Assembly (NCBI GenBank): GCA_029554925.1
Contig: JAKPUV010000682.1
Span: 1-13,244, forward strand
Origin: Candidatus Hydrogenedentota bacterium
GTDB lineage: Bacteria > Hydrogenedentota > Hydrogenedentia > Hydrogenedentales > CAITNO01
Direction of reading: 5' to 3'
DNA length: 13,244 bases
Part shown: one piece after another, positions 6,820 to 12,619 of the stretch
Position numbering within the stretch: the first letter of the stretch is position 1
How the letters are laid out: every line of letters starts with the position of its first letter
Notes under the pieces: generated by a model
Databases searched by the model: none
Seen by the model: the letters and a program-made list of their open reading frames with translations, nothing else
What the model was told of the DNA's origin: nothing
Program-made: the position numbers and the translations under genes

Positions 6820-8375
6820 GCTTTACCAGGGAAGAGATGGCCGCGCGCGCGGCCGACGCCGGCATTGAGTGGGACTTTCTCGTCATCGGCGGCGGCGCGA
6901 CGGGCGCCGGGGTGGCGGTGGACGCGGCGATGCGCGGGCTCAGCGTGCTGCTGGTGGACCGCGACGACTTCGGCAAGGGCACGTCGAGCCGCAGCACGAA
7001 GCTGGTGCACGGCGGGGTGCGCTACCTCCAGCAGGGCAACATCGCGCTGGTGATGGAGGCGCTCAAGGAGCGCGGCATCCTGCGGGACAACGCGCCGCAC
7101 CTCGTGCATGACCTGCCGTTTGTCGTGCCGAACTACACCTGGTGGGAGGCGCCCTTCTACGGCATCGGCCTGCGCATCTACGACCTCCTCGCGGGCAAGC
7201 ACGGCTTCGGCCCCTCGCGCAACCTGTCCGTCGAAAAGACCCTCGAGCGCATCCCCACCATCGAGACCGAGGGCCTGCGCGGCGGCGTGGTCTACTACGA
7301 CGGCCAGTTCGACGACGCGCGCCTCCTCATCAACCTGGTGCGGACGGCGGCCGAGTTCGGCGCGGTCACTGTCAACCACATGGAGGCCGTGCGCATCCTG
7401 CGGCGGGACGACCTCGTCTGCGGCGCCGTGCTGCGCGACCGCGAGTCCGGCGGGGAGTTCACCGTGCGCGCCCGCGCCGTCATCAACGCGGCGGGGCCCT
7501 TCGTGGACGGCGTGCGCCGCCTCGACGAGCCGGACGCGCCGCCCATGATCCGGCCGAGCCAGGGCGTGCACATCATCCTCGACCAGTCCTTCCTGCCCGG
7601 CGACAGCGCCATCATGGTGCCGCACACCGACGACGGGCGCGTGCTCTTCGCCATCCCGTGGCGCGGCCGCACGCTGGTCGGCACGACGGACACGCCCATT
7701 GACGACCTGCCCAAGGAGCCCCGCGCCCTCGACCATGAGGTGGAGTTCCTCCTCACGCACGCGGCGCGCTACCTCACCCGCGACCCCGGCCGGGACGACG
7801 TGCTGAGCGTCTTCGCGGGGATCCGCCCGCTGGCGGCGGGCGACGCGGCCACCACGGCGGCACTCTCGCGCGACCACACGCTGCACATCTCGCGCAGCGG
7901 GCTCGTGACCATCACGGGCGGCAAGTGGACCACCTACCGCAAGATGGCGGAGGACACGGTGGACCAGGCGGCGACCATCGCCCGCCTCGACCCGCCCGCC
8001 TGCGCCACCAAGACGCTGCGCATCCACGGCCATGTGGAGCGGGCGGAGGAGTTCGGCGAGCTCGCCGTCTACGGCTCCGACGCGCTCTCCATCCTCAACC
8101 TCGTGCGCGAGTCGCCGCGGAACGCGGAGCCCCTCCACCCCTCCCTTGAGACCATCGAGGCGGAGGTGGTCTGGGCCGCGCGCAGCGAGATGGCGCGCAC
8201 GGTGGAGGACGTCCTCTCGCGGCGCACGCGCTGCCTGCTGTTCAACGCGGCGGCCAGCGTGGAGGCGGCCCCGCGCGTCGCCGAGATCCTCGCGAAGGAG
8301 CTGGGCCGCGACGCCGCCTGGCAGGCCGCGCAGGTGCGGGCCTATGAGGAAACCGCGGCGGTGTACCGCCTCTGA
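6816..8375 (+). CDS. glpD: Aerobic-type glycerol-3-phosphate dehydrogenase
   Basis: A 519-aa FAD enzyme that oxidises sn-glycerol-3-phosphate to dihydroxyacetone phosphate and passes electrons to the quinone pool at the inner face of the membrane. It has the family's usual length (about 500-570). The FAD motif is VIGGGATGAGVAVDAAMRGL (23-42), followed by KGTSSRSTKLVHGGVRYL (54-71), a strong GlpD signature. Further landmarks are YYDGQFDDARL (160-170), VLFAIPWRGRTLVGTTDTP (276-294), AGIRPL (334-339) and the second FAD-contact motif TGGKWTTYR (367-375). The region from about 395 to the end is the helical GlpD C-terminal domain. ATG 6816 has GGGGAGA 10 nt upstream and overlaps the preceding stop by 4 nt. 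No glycerol kinase, facilitator or glpR-like regulator is visible nearby, so glycerol-3-phosphate must come from elsewhere, for example phospholipid turnover. Confidence 0.95.
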   Translation: MSFTREEMAARAADAGIEWDFLVIGGGATGAGVAVDAAMRGLSVLLVDRDDFGKGTSSRSTKLVHGGVRYLQQGNIALVMEALKERGILRDNAPHLVHDLPFVVPNYTWWEAPFYGIGLRIYDLLAGKHGFGPSRNLSVEKTLERIPTIETEGLRGGVVYYDGQFDDARLLINLVRTAAEFGAVTVNHMEAVRILRRDDLVCGAVLRDRESGGEFTVRARAVINAAGPFVDGVRRLDEPDAPPMIRPSQGVHIILDQSFLPGDSAIMVPHTDDGRVLFAIPWRGRTLVGTTDTPIDDLPKEPRALDHEVEFLLTHAARYLTRDPGRDDVLSVFAGIRPLAAGDAATTAALSRDHTLHISRSGLVTITGGKWTTYRKMAEDTVDQAATIARLDPPACATKTLRIHGHVERAEEFGELAVYGSDALSILNLVRESPRNAEPLHPSLETIEAEVVWAARSEMARTVEDVLSRRTRCLLFNAAASVEAAPRVAEILAKELGRDAAWQAAQVRAYEETAAVYRL

Positions 8376-8403
8376 CCGCCCGAAAACCACGGAGAACGCC
8401 GGC

Positions 8404-9339
8404 ATGAGAACCTCCATGCGTCTTTTCCAGATTCTTGCCGCCGCCACCGCCCTGCTGGCGGCGGGGTTCGCCGCCGCGCAGGGGAAACCCTATGAACTCG
8501 TCAAGGACGTGCAATACGGCGAGGCCAAGGGCGTCCCCCTGCTGCTCAACGTCTACAAACCCACCGGGCAGAACCGCAACCCGGTCTTCAAGCCCGGAGA
8601 CACGGGCAGGGGCCTCGCGGTGATCGACGTCATCAGCGGCGGCTGGAACAGCAGCCCCGCGCGCGAGGGCGAGCACGCCGCCGCCGGCATGTTCGACGTG
8701 GTGTGTGCGCGCGGCTACACCGTCTTCGCCGTGCGCGTGGGGTCGGTGCCGGACTTCGACGGCCTGGAGATCACGGAGAACCTCCAGCGCGGCGTGCGCT
8801 GGGTGAAGGCCCACGCCGCGGACTACGGGATCAACCCCGACCGCATCGGCATGGTGGGCGCGTCGGCGGGCGGGCATCTGTCGCTGCTCTCCATGGTGCG
8901 CGGGAAGCCCGGCGACCCCAAGGCGGAGGACCCCCTGCTCCGCTTCAGCACGGGTGTTGCCGCCGTGGCGGTGTTCTTCCCGCCGACCCATTTCCTCAGC
9001 TGGAACGGCGCGCGAGCCCCGATAGACCTGGAGCCCGGCCTTCTGTTCACCGGCGGCGTGGCGGGGAAGACGGAGGCGGAGCTGGACGCGCGCCTCAGGG
9101 AGCTGTCCCCCGCGCTCCAGGTGACGCCGGGCCTGCCGCCCGCGCTGCTGGTGCACGGCGACTCGGACCCCGTGGTGCCGCTCGACCAGTCGGAGCAGAT
9201 GATGAAGGCGCTCAAGGACGCCGGGAACGACGCGGAGCTGGTGGTGAAGAAGGACGGCGGCCATTTTTGGCTCACTATCACGGAGGAGATCATCCTGATC
9301 ACCGACTGGCTCGACAAGAAGCTGGCGGGCGTGAAATGA
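8404..9339 (+). CDS. Exported alpha/beta hydrolase (esterase/lipase-like)
   Basis: A 311-aa serine hydrolase with an N-terminal signal peptide (hydrophobic core about residues 8-22, likely cut after Ala25 before QGKPY), so it acts outside the cytoplasm. The nucleophile elbow is GASAGG (152-157, Ser154). The acid is Asp255 in HGDSDPVVPL (251-260) and the base His287 in DGGHFW (284-289), in the standard order. The oxyanion-region segment is VIDVISGGWNSS (73-84) instead of the classical HGGG. The family resembles BD-FAE/carboxylesterase-like hydrolases; the natural ester is not readable. ATG 8404 is chosen for its GGAG 9 nt upstream; ATG 8416 would also keep the signal peptide. It starts 28 nt after glpD without an intervening terminator. 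Its stop overlaps the start of a clear paralogue. Confidence 0.88.
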   Translation: MRTSMRLFQILAAATALLAAGFAAAQGKPYELVKDVQYGEAKGVPLLLNVYKPTGQNRNPVFKPGDTGRGLAVIDVISGGWNSSPAREGEHAAAGMFDVVCARGYTVFAVRVGSVPDFDGLEITENLQRGVRWVKAHAADYGINPDRIGMVGASAGGHLSLLSMVRGKPGDPKAEDPLLRFSTGVAAVAVFFPPTHFLSWNGARAPIDLEPGLLFTGGVAGKTEAELDARLRELSPALQVTPGLPPALLVHGDSDPVVPLDQSEQMMKALKDAGNDAELVVKKDGGHFWLTITEEIILITDWLDKKLAGVK

Positions 9340-10277
9340 CGGAGCCGCGGGACGACGGGGAGCATCCGGTGGAGATGCTGCACCGGCCGGGGGCGCTGCT
9401 GCATGTGCGCCCGAAGACCCGAGGCCGCTTCCGCCGCGCGCGGAATCGCATCTATGCGGAGGCCCTGGGCGTCGCGCTGGTGATGGACGTCTTCCAGCCC
9501 GAGGGCCCGCCGAACGGACTCGGCGTGGTGGACGTCATCAGCAGCGGGTGGCGCTCCGACCGCCTTGTGCTCAACGAGCATGTCGGCTTCGGCCTGTGCG
9601 ACGCCCTGTGCGGCGCGGGCTTCACCGTGTTCGCGGCATCGCCCGGATCGGCGCGCCTCTTCGAGGGGCGCGACCTGGTCCTCCACGTGCACGCCGCCGT
9701 GCGCCATGTGCGCCACCACGCGGCCGAATGGGGCGTGGACCCCGCGCGTCTCGCCCTCGCGGGCGCCTCGGCCGGCGGACACCTCGCCGCGCTCGCCGCG
9801 TTGTCGCCGCAGACGGGGCGCCCCTCGGGCCGCGAGCCGCACCGCCGCCACGACTCCTCCGTCGCCGCCGTCGCGGCGTTCTTCGCGCCCTCGGACTTGG
9901 AGGGGCTGTTCGACGGGGACGCGGGCCGCGAGGCCGCGCGGCAGGGCATCCTGTGGGGGGACCTGCTCTTCCACGGCGGCGCGGCGGCGAGAACCGACAG
10001 CGAGATCGCGGCGCGCGCGCGGGAACTCTCCCCGCTCCATGCGGCCGCGTCGTTCAGGGAGCGGCACGCGGGCCAGACGCCGCCGCCGTTCCTGCTGGTG
10101 CACGGCGACGCGGACCCCGTGGTGCCGCTGGAGCAATCGCTGCGCCTGGCCGACGCATTGCGCGCCGGGGGCGGCGTGGCCGACGTGCTGGTGCGCCCGG
10201 GGGGCGGGCATCCCTGGCCCGACGCCGGCGCCGAATGTGCCAAGACGGCGGCGTGGCTCGCCGCCCATCTGCGCTGA
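9336..10277 (+). CDS. Cytoplasmic alpha/beta hydrolase, paralogue of the preceding gene
   Basis: A 313-aa serine hydrolase with Ser145 in GASAGGH (143-149), Asp260 in VHGDADPVVPL (255-265) and His292 in GGGHPW (289-294). Alignment by eye with the upstream exported hydrolase is colinear: VVDVISSGW against VIDVISGGW, VAAVAAFFAPSDL against VAAVAVFFPPTHF, RELSPLHAA against RELSPALQV, and the near-identical acid loop. Unlike its neighbour it has no signal peptide; the N-terminus is charged (MTEPRDDGEH, then RRARNR at 33-38), so it should stay in the cytoplasm. The start ATG overlaps the previous stop in ATGA, implying translational coupling; no strong ribosome site is seen. It is the last gene of the operon and is followed by a large imperfect hairpin. 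The substrate is unknown; an arrangement that splits related esters outside and inside the cell is an inference. Confidence 0.85.
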   Translation: MTEPRDDGEHPVEMLHRPGALLHVRPKTRGRFRRARNRIYAEALGVALVMDVFQPEGPPNGLGVVDVISSGWRSDRLVLNEHVGFGLCDALCGAGFTVFAASPGSARLFEGRDLVLHVHAAVRHVRHHAAEWGVDPARLALAGASAGGHLAALAALSPQTGRPSGREPHRRHDSSVAAVAAFFAPSDLEGLFDGDAGREAARQGILWGDLLFHGGAAARTDSEIAARARELSPLHAAASFRERHAGQTPPPFLLVHGDADPVVPLEQSLRLADALRAGGGVADVLVRPGGGHPWPDAGAECAKTAAWLAAHLR

Positions 10278-10305
10278 TCGATTCCCCCCGCTCCCTCCAT
10301 GACAA

Positions 10306-10372
10306 AACGCCCATGCCTTGACTCCGGCGGGGTGCCTTTCGGCATGCCCCCGAAATCCAAGGCACGGGCGTT
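10306..10372. terminator. Nested hairpin between convergent genes, possible two-way terminator
   Basis: Arms AACGCCCATGCCTTG (10306-10320) and CAAGGCACGGGCGTT (10358-10372) pair over 15 bp, with one A-C mismatch on the plus strand (G-T wobble on the minus-strand transcript). Inside is a second stem, GGGG/TGCC (10329-10336) with GGCA/CCCC (10341-10350, two-base bulge), around TTTC. It lies 28 nt past the hydrolase stop and about 60 nt past the histone-like gene's stop. The site fits a shared terminator, although T-runs are short. Confidence 0.5.
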
Positions 10373-10431
10373 GTCGCGCGGGACTTACCTCCCGTGCCGC
10401 GCGGGCCCGGGAGCGCCTGGCGTGGGGAAAA

Positions 10432-10644
10432 CTACTTCTTCGCGGCCGGGGCCTTCTTGGCGGCCGGCTTCTTCGCCGCGGGCTTCTTCACCGCCGGCTT
10501 CTTGGCAGCCGCGGGCTTCTTCGCCGCAGGCTTCTTCGCGGCCGCAGGCTTCTTCGCCGCAGGCTTCTTCGCAGCCGCCGGCTTCTTCGCCGCAGGCTTC
10601 TTCGCCGCAGGCTTCTTCACAGCCGCTTTCTTCACTTCCGCCAT
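10432..10644 (-). CDS. Histone H1-like Ala/Lys/Pro-repeat DNA-binding protein
   Basis: A 70-aa, extremely basic, low-complexity protein made of Lys, Ala and Pro (with a few Val and one Glu): MAEVKKAAVK, then about ten KKPAA or KKPAAA units ending AAKKAPAAKK. It resembles the C-terminal tail of eukaryotic histone H1 and bacterial H1-like proteins (chlamydial HctB, AlgP-type tails), which bind DNA without a folded domain. A nucleoid-compacting or DNA-condensing role is likely. The start at 10644 is supported by a consensus AGGAGG (10653-10658) 8 nt upstream. The frame stays open to an ATG at 11013, but the added 123 residues have no domain character and would bury the ribosome site, so the short form is preferred. 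It faces the hydrolase operon and diverges from hldE across an AT-rich gap. Confidence 0.8.
   Translation of the reverse strand: MAEVKKAAVKKPAAKKPAAKKPAAAKKPAAKKPAAAKKPAAKKPAAAKKPAVKKPAAKKPAAKKAPAAKK
10450..10617 (-). repeat. In-gene tandem repeat (15/18-bp units, 33-bp higher-order period)
   Basis: The coding DNA repeats units for KKPAA (15 bp) and KKPAAA (18 bp). In the central part they alternate three times, giving an 11-residue, 33-bp period. Lysine is written with AAG throughout, which keeps the units similar at DNA level and favours length change by slippage or recombination. Confidence 0.85.
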
Positions 10645-10730
10645 TGCTCGTTCCTCCTGTCTTGAACGACCTCGTCTCTCTTCCGCACCGCGCGGAGGCG
10701 TTTCGCGGACAACAGGTCTCGCGAACCGCC

Positions 10731-10757
10731 CGCCGTTCATGCACACCATGAACGGCG
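10731..10757. repeat. Perfect 11-bp inverted repeat in the histone-gene leader
   Basis: CGCCGTTCATG (10731-10741) and CATGAACGGCG (10747-10757) are exact reverse complements around the loop CACAC. No T-run follows on either strand, so it is not an obvious terminator. It is 87 nt upstream of the histone-like start codon and could be a leader-RNA hairpin or a dimeric-regulator operator. Confidence 0.6.
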
Positions 10758-10984
10758 CACTTCCACAGATGCGCTGCGCATCCGCAAAAGGCGTGGGAAA
10801 AGGCTCCGGGCCGGAAGGGGCTGCCGCGTCTTCCGCAAGCGCGGCGCCCCTTGACTCCGACGTGTCGGCTTGTTGGTCAGTCCACACGAGAAAGAGTTCT
10901 TCGTCTGATTTTTTCCGCGCGCGCCGTCGAAAAAAATCCGATCCGTTGAACAGCCCGGAAACTTGATTCAACTTTGACGCCGAA

Positions 10985-11013
10985 TGTGTAGCAAACAAAG
11001 AGGAAAAAATCAA
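10985..11013 (-). promoter_or_regulatory. Weak candidate promoter for the histone-like gene
   Basis: On the minus strand, TTGATT (11008-11013) and TACACA (10985-10990) are 17 nt apart within the AT-rich zone. The -10 lacks the final T, and the implied leader is over 300 nt, so this is tentative; a nearer promoter was not recognised. Confidence 0.25.
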
Positions 11014-11052
11014 GCGTCAAGCCGAACTTTTTTTCTTTTTTTTCGGCGGCGC

Positions 11053-11082
11053 TTTATTCGGCCGCGGCCGATTGGGTACCAT
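11053..11082 (+). promoter_or_regulatory. Candidate promoter of hldE with palindromic spacer
   Basis: TTTATT (11053-11058) and TACCAT (11077-11082) are 18 nt apart. The spacer contains the 14-bp perfect palindrome TCGGCCGCGGCCGA (11058-11071), then GGG before the -10. A further palindrome TCCGCGGA (11090-11097) lies at the predicted start near 11089. A repressor site between -35 and -10 is possible. The -35 match is poor (three of six). Confidence 0.4.
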
Positions 11083-11127
11083 GTGCGCGTCCGCGGAGAG
11101 AACCCCGCGCGGTGAAAGGAACGAGCG

Positions 11128-12603
11128 ATGACGGATGAAAGGAAGCGCCACGGCGAGCTGCTCGGGCGGTTCAAGAATGTGCGCGTCATGGCGGTGGGCG
11201 ACATCTACCTCGACGAGAACATCTTCGGCTCCGTGACGGAGGTGAGCCTCGAGGCCCCCATCCCCGTCTTCGAGGTGCATGAGAAGAGGCACAACCCCGG
11301 CGCGGCCGGCAACGCCGCGTGCAACGCCGCGTCCCTCGGCGGGCGCGTCACCATGGTCGGCGTGGTGGGCGACGACGTCAACGCGGGCATTGTGCGGCGC
11401 GCCTTTGAGGAGCGCGGCGTGGACACGTCGGGCATCGTCACCGACCCCTCGCGCGCGACGAACACCTACGGCAAGCTCAAGGCCGGCGGCCACAACATCC
11501 CCATGCAGGAGGTGCTGCGCACGGACACGCCGAAGCCCCGCATGGTGTCGGGAAGCGCGGAGGAGGCCGTCATCGCGCAGATACGCCGCCTCGCGCCGGA
11601 GGTGGACGCGGTCCTCATCGGCGACCAGGTGTCGGCGACGGTCTCCGACGCCGTGTACGCGGCGATCATGGAGTGCGCGGAGAAGTTCTCGCTGAAGACG
11701 GTGGCCGACTCGCGCGCCCGCGCCGGATACTTCGCCGGCGTGGACGTGATCAAGCCGAACGACCGCGAGGCCGGGCTCGCCGCGGGCATTGACGTCGTGG
11801 ACGAGGCGTCGCTGATGGAGGCCGGCCGCTTCCTCACCACGCGCGCGAGGAACGCGATGGTCACGCGCGGCCCCGAGGGCATCACCGTGTTCGCCGCCGA
11901 CGGCTCCGTGGAGACCGTGCCGATCCGGCCCGTGCGCGCCGTGGACGTCACCGGCGCGGGCGACACCGTGGCCGCGACCATCGTGCTCACGATTGCCGCG
12001 GGCGGATCGCTGCACGACGCCGCCGTGCTGGGCAACCTCGCCGCGGGCATCGCCGTGGCGCAGCCCGGCGTGGTCACCGTGTCCAACGACGAGCTGCGCG
12101 ACGCCGTGCTCGGCCCCGACGGGCCGGAGAAGCTCAAGTCGGTGGAGCAGCTGCGCGGAATCGTGGAGCGCCTGCGGCGCGACGGCAAGAAAGTGGTGTG
12201 GACCAACGGCTGCTTCGACCTGCTGCACGCCGGGCACATCTCCTACCTGCTCAGCGCGCGCGCGTGCGGGGACGCGATGGTCGTCGGGCTCAACACGGAC
12301 GCCTCGGTGCGCGCGCTGAAGGGGCCGGAGCGGCCGGTGGTTAACGAGATGGACCGCGCGCTGGTGCTGTCGGCCCTGGAGTGCGTGGACTACGTGGTGC
12401 TCTTCGGCGACCCGTCGCCCCTGCGCCTGATCGAGGCGCTGCGGCCCGACGTGTACGCGAAGGGCGGCGACTACACCCTGGAGACCATCGTGCAGGAGGA
12501 GCGCCGCGCCGTGGAGGCCTACGGCGGGTCCATCGCCATCATCCCCGGCCGCGAGGGGAAGTCCACCACCGGCCTCATCAACAAGATCTCCGGAAAGCCC
12601 TGA
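11128..12603 (+). CDS. hldE: Bifunctional heptose-7-phosphate kinase / heptose-1-phosphate nucleotidyltransferase
   Basis: A 491-aa cytoplasmic fusion enzyme of the ADP-heptose pathway for LPS inner core or other surface heptose. The N-terminal kinase domain (about 15-325) is of the PfkB/ribokinase type: GDIYLDENIFG (24-34), NPGAAGNAACNAASLGG (56-72) and the ATP/anion-hole motif DVTGAGDT (273-280) with catalytic Asp279. The C-terminal domain (about 350-491) is a cytidylyltransferase-like nucleotidyltransferase: TNGCFDLLHAGHISYL (359-374) with HAGH as the HxGH motif, then GLNTDASVRALKGPERPV (387-404) and AKGGDYT (444-450). Length and domain order match E. coli HldE (about 477 aa). ATG 11128 has AAGGA 7 nt upstream. 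No other heptose genes are in the window, so it appears detached from its pathway cluster. Its stop lies only 16 nt from the end of convergent purF. Confidence 0.95.
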   Translation: MTDERKRHGELLGRFKNVRVMAVGDIYLDENIFGSVTEVSLEAPIPVFEVHEKRHNPGAAGNAACNAASLGGRVTMVGVVGDDVNAGIVRRAFEERGVDTSGIVTDPSRATNTYGKLKAGGHNIPMQEVLRTDTPKPRMVSGSAEEAVIAQIRRLAPEVDAVLIGDQVSATVSDAVYAAIMECAEKFSLKTVADSRARAGYFAGVDVIKPNDREAGLAAGIDVVDEASLMEAGRFLTTRARNAMVTRGPEGITVFAADGSVETVPIRPVRAVDVTGAGDTVAATIVLTIAAGGSLHDAAVLGNLAAGIAVAQPGVVTVSNDELRDAVLGPDGPEKLKSVEQLRGIVERLRRDGKKVVWTNGCFDLLHAGHISYLLSARACGDAMVVGLNTDASVRALKGPERPVVNEMDRALVLSALECVDYVVLFGDPSPLRLIEALRPDVYAKGGDYTLETIVQEERRAVEAYGGSIAIIPGREGKSTTGLINKISGKP

Positions 12604-12619
12604 CGGCCCGCGCCCCGGG

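Larger units (their letters stand above)
10645..11127. other. AT-rich divergent intergenic region
   Basis: This 483-nt gap separates the histone-like gene (minus) from hldE (plus). The part nearer hldE (about 10890-11060) is much richer in A/T than anything else in the window. It has A- or T-tracts at 10908-10914, 10930-10936, 11004-11009 and 11028-11043 (T7-C-T8), and an A/T stem GATTTTTT/AAAAAATC (10907-10914 with 10931-10938) around a GC loop. The part nearer the histone-like gene holds a perfect 11-bp hairpin. I see no tRNA and no convincing small gene. It should carry the promoters of both flanking genes. Confidence 0.65.

Noticed and set aside
5263..10268. Several long minus-strand open frames (5263-6678, 6681-8447, 8242-9264, 8823-10268) under the five-gene operon
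   Set aside because: All lie opposite recognisable plus-strand genes and translate to low-complexity Arg/His/Val/Gly-rich strings.
10440..10630. Possible CRISPR array from the regular 15-33 bp repeats
   Set aside because: Repeats are contiguous coding units with no unique spacers and no cas genes nearby.
10394..10966. A plus-strand frame rich in AAGFFAAG repeats
   Set aside because: It is the antisense reading of the Ala/Lys/Pro repeat gene; the minus strand has AGGAGG and a chromatin-protein composition.
11021..11047. T7-C-T8 run with flanking GCCGAA/TTCGGC as an intrinsic terminator
   Set aside because: The T-run lies in the loop, not after a GC stem, and no upstream plus-strand gene needs ending there.
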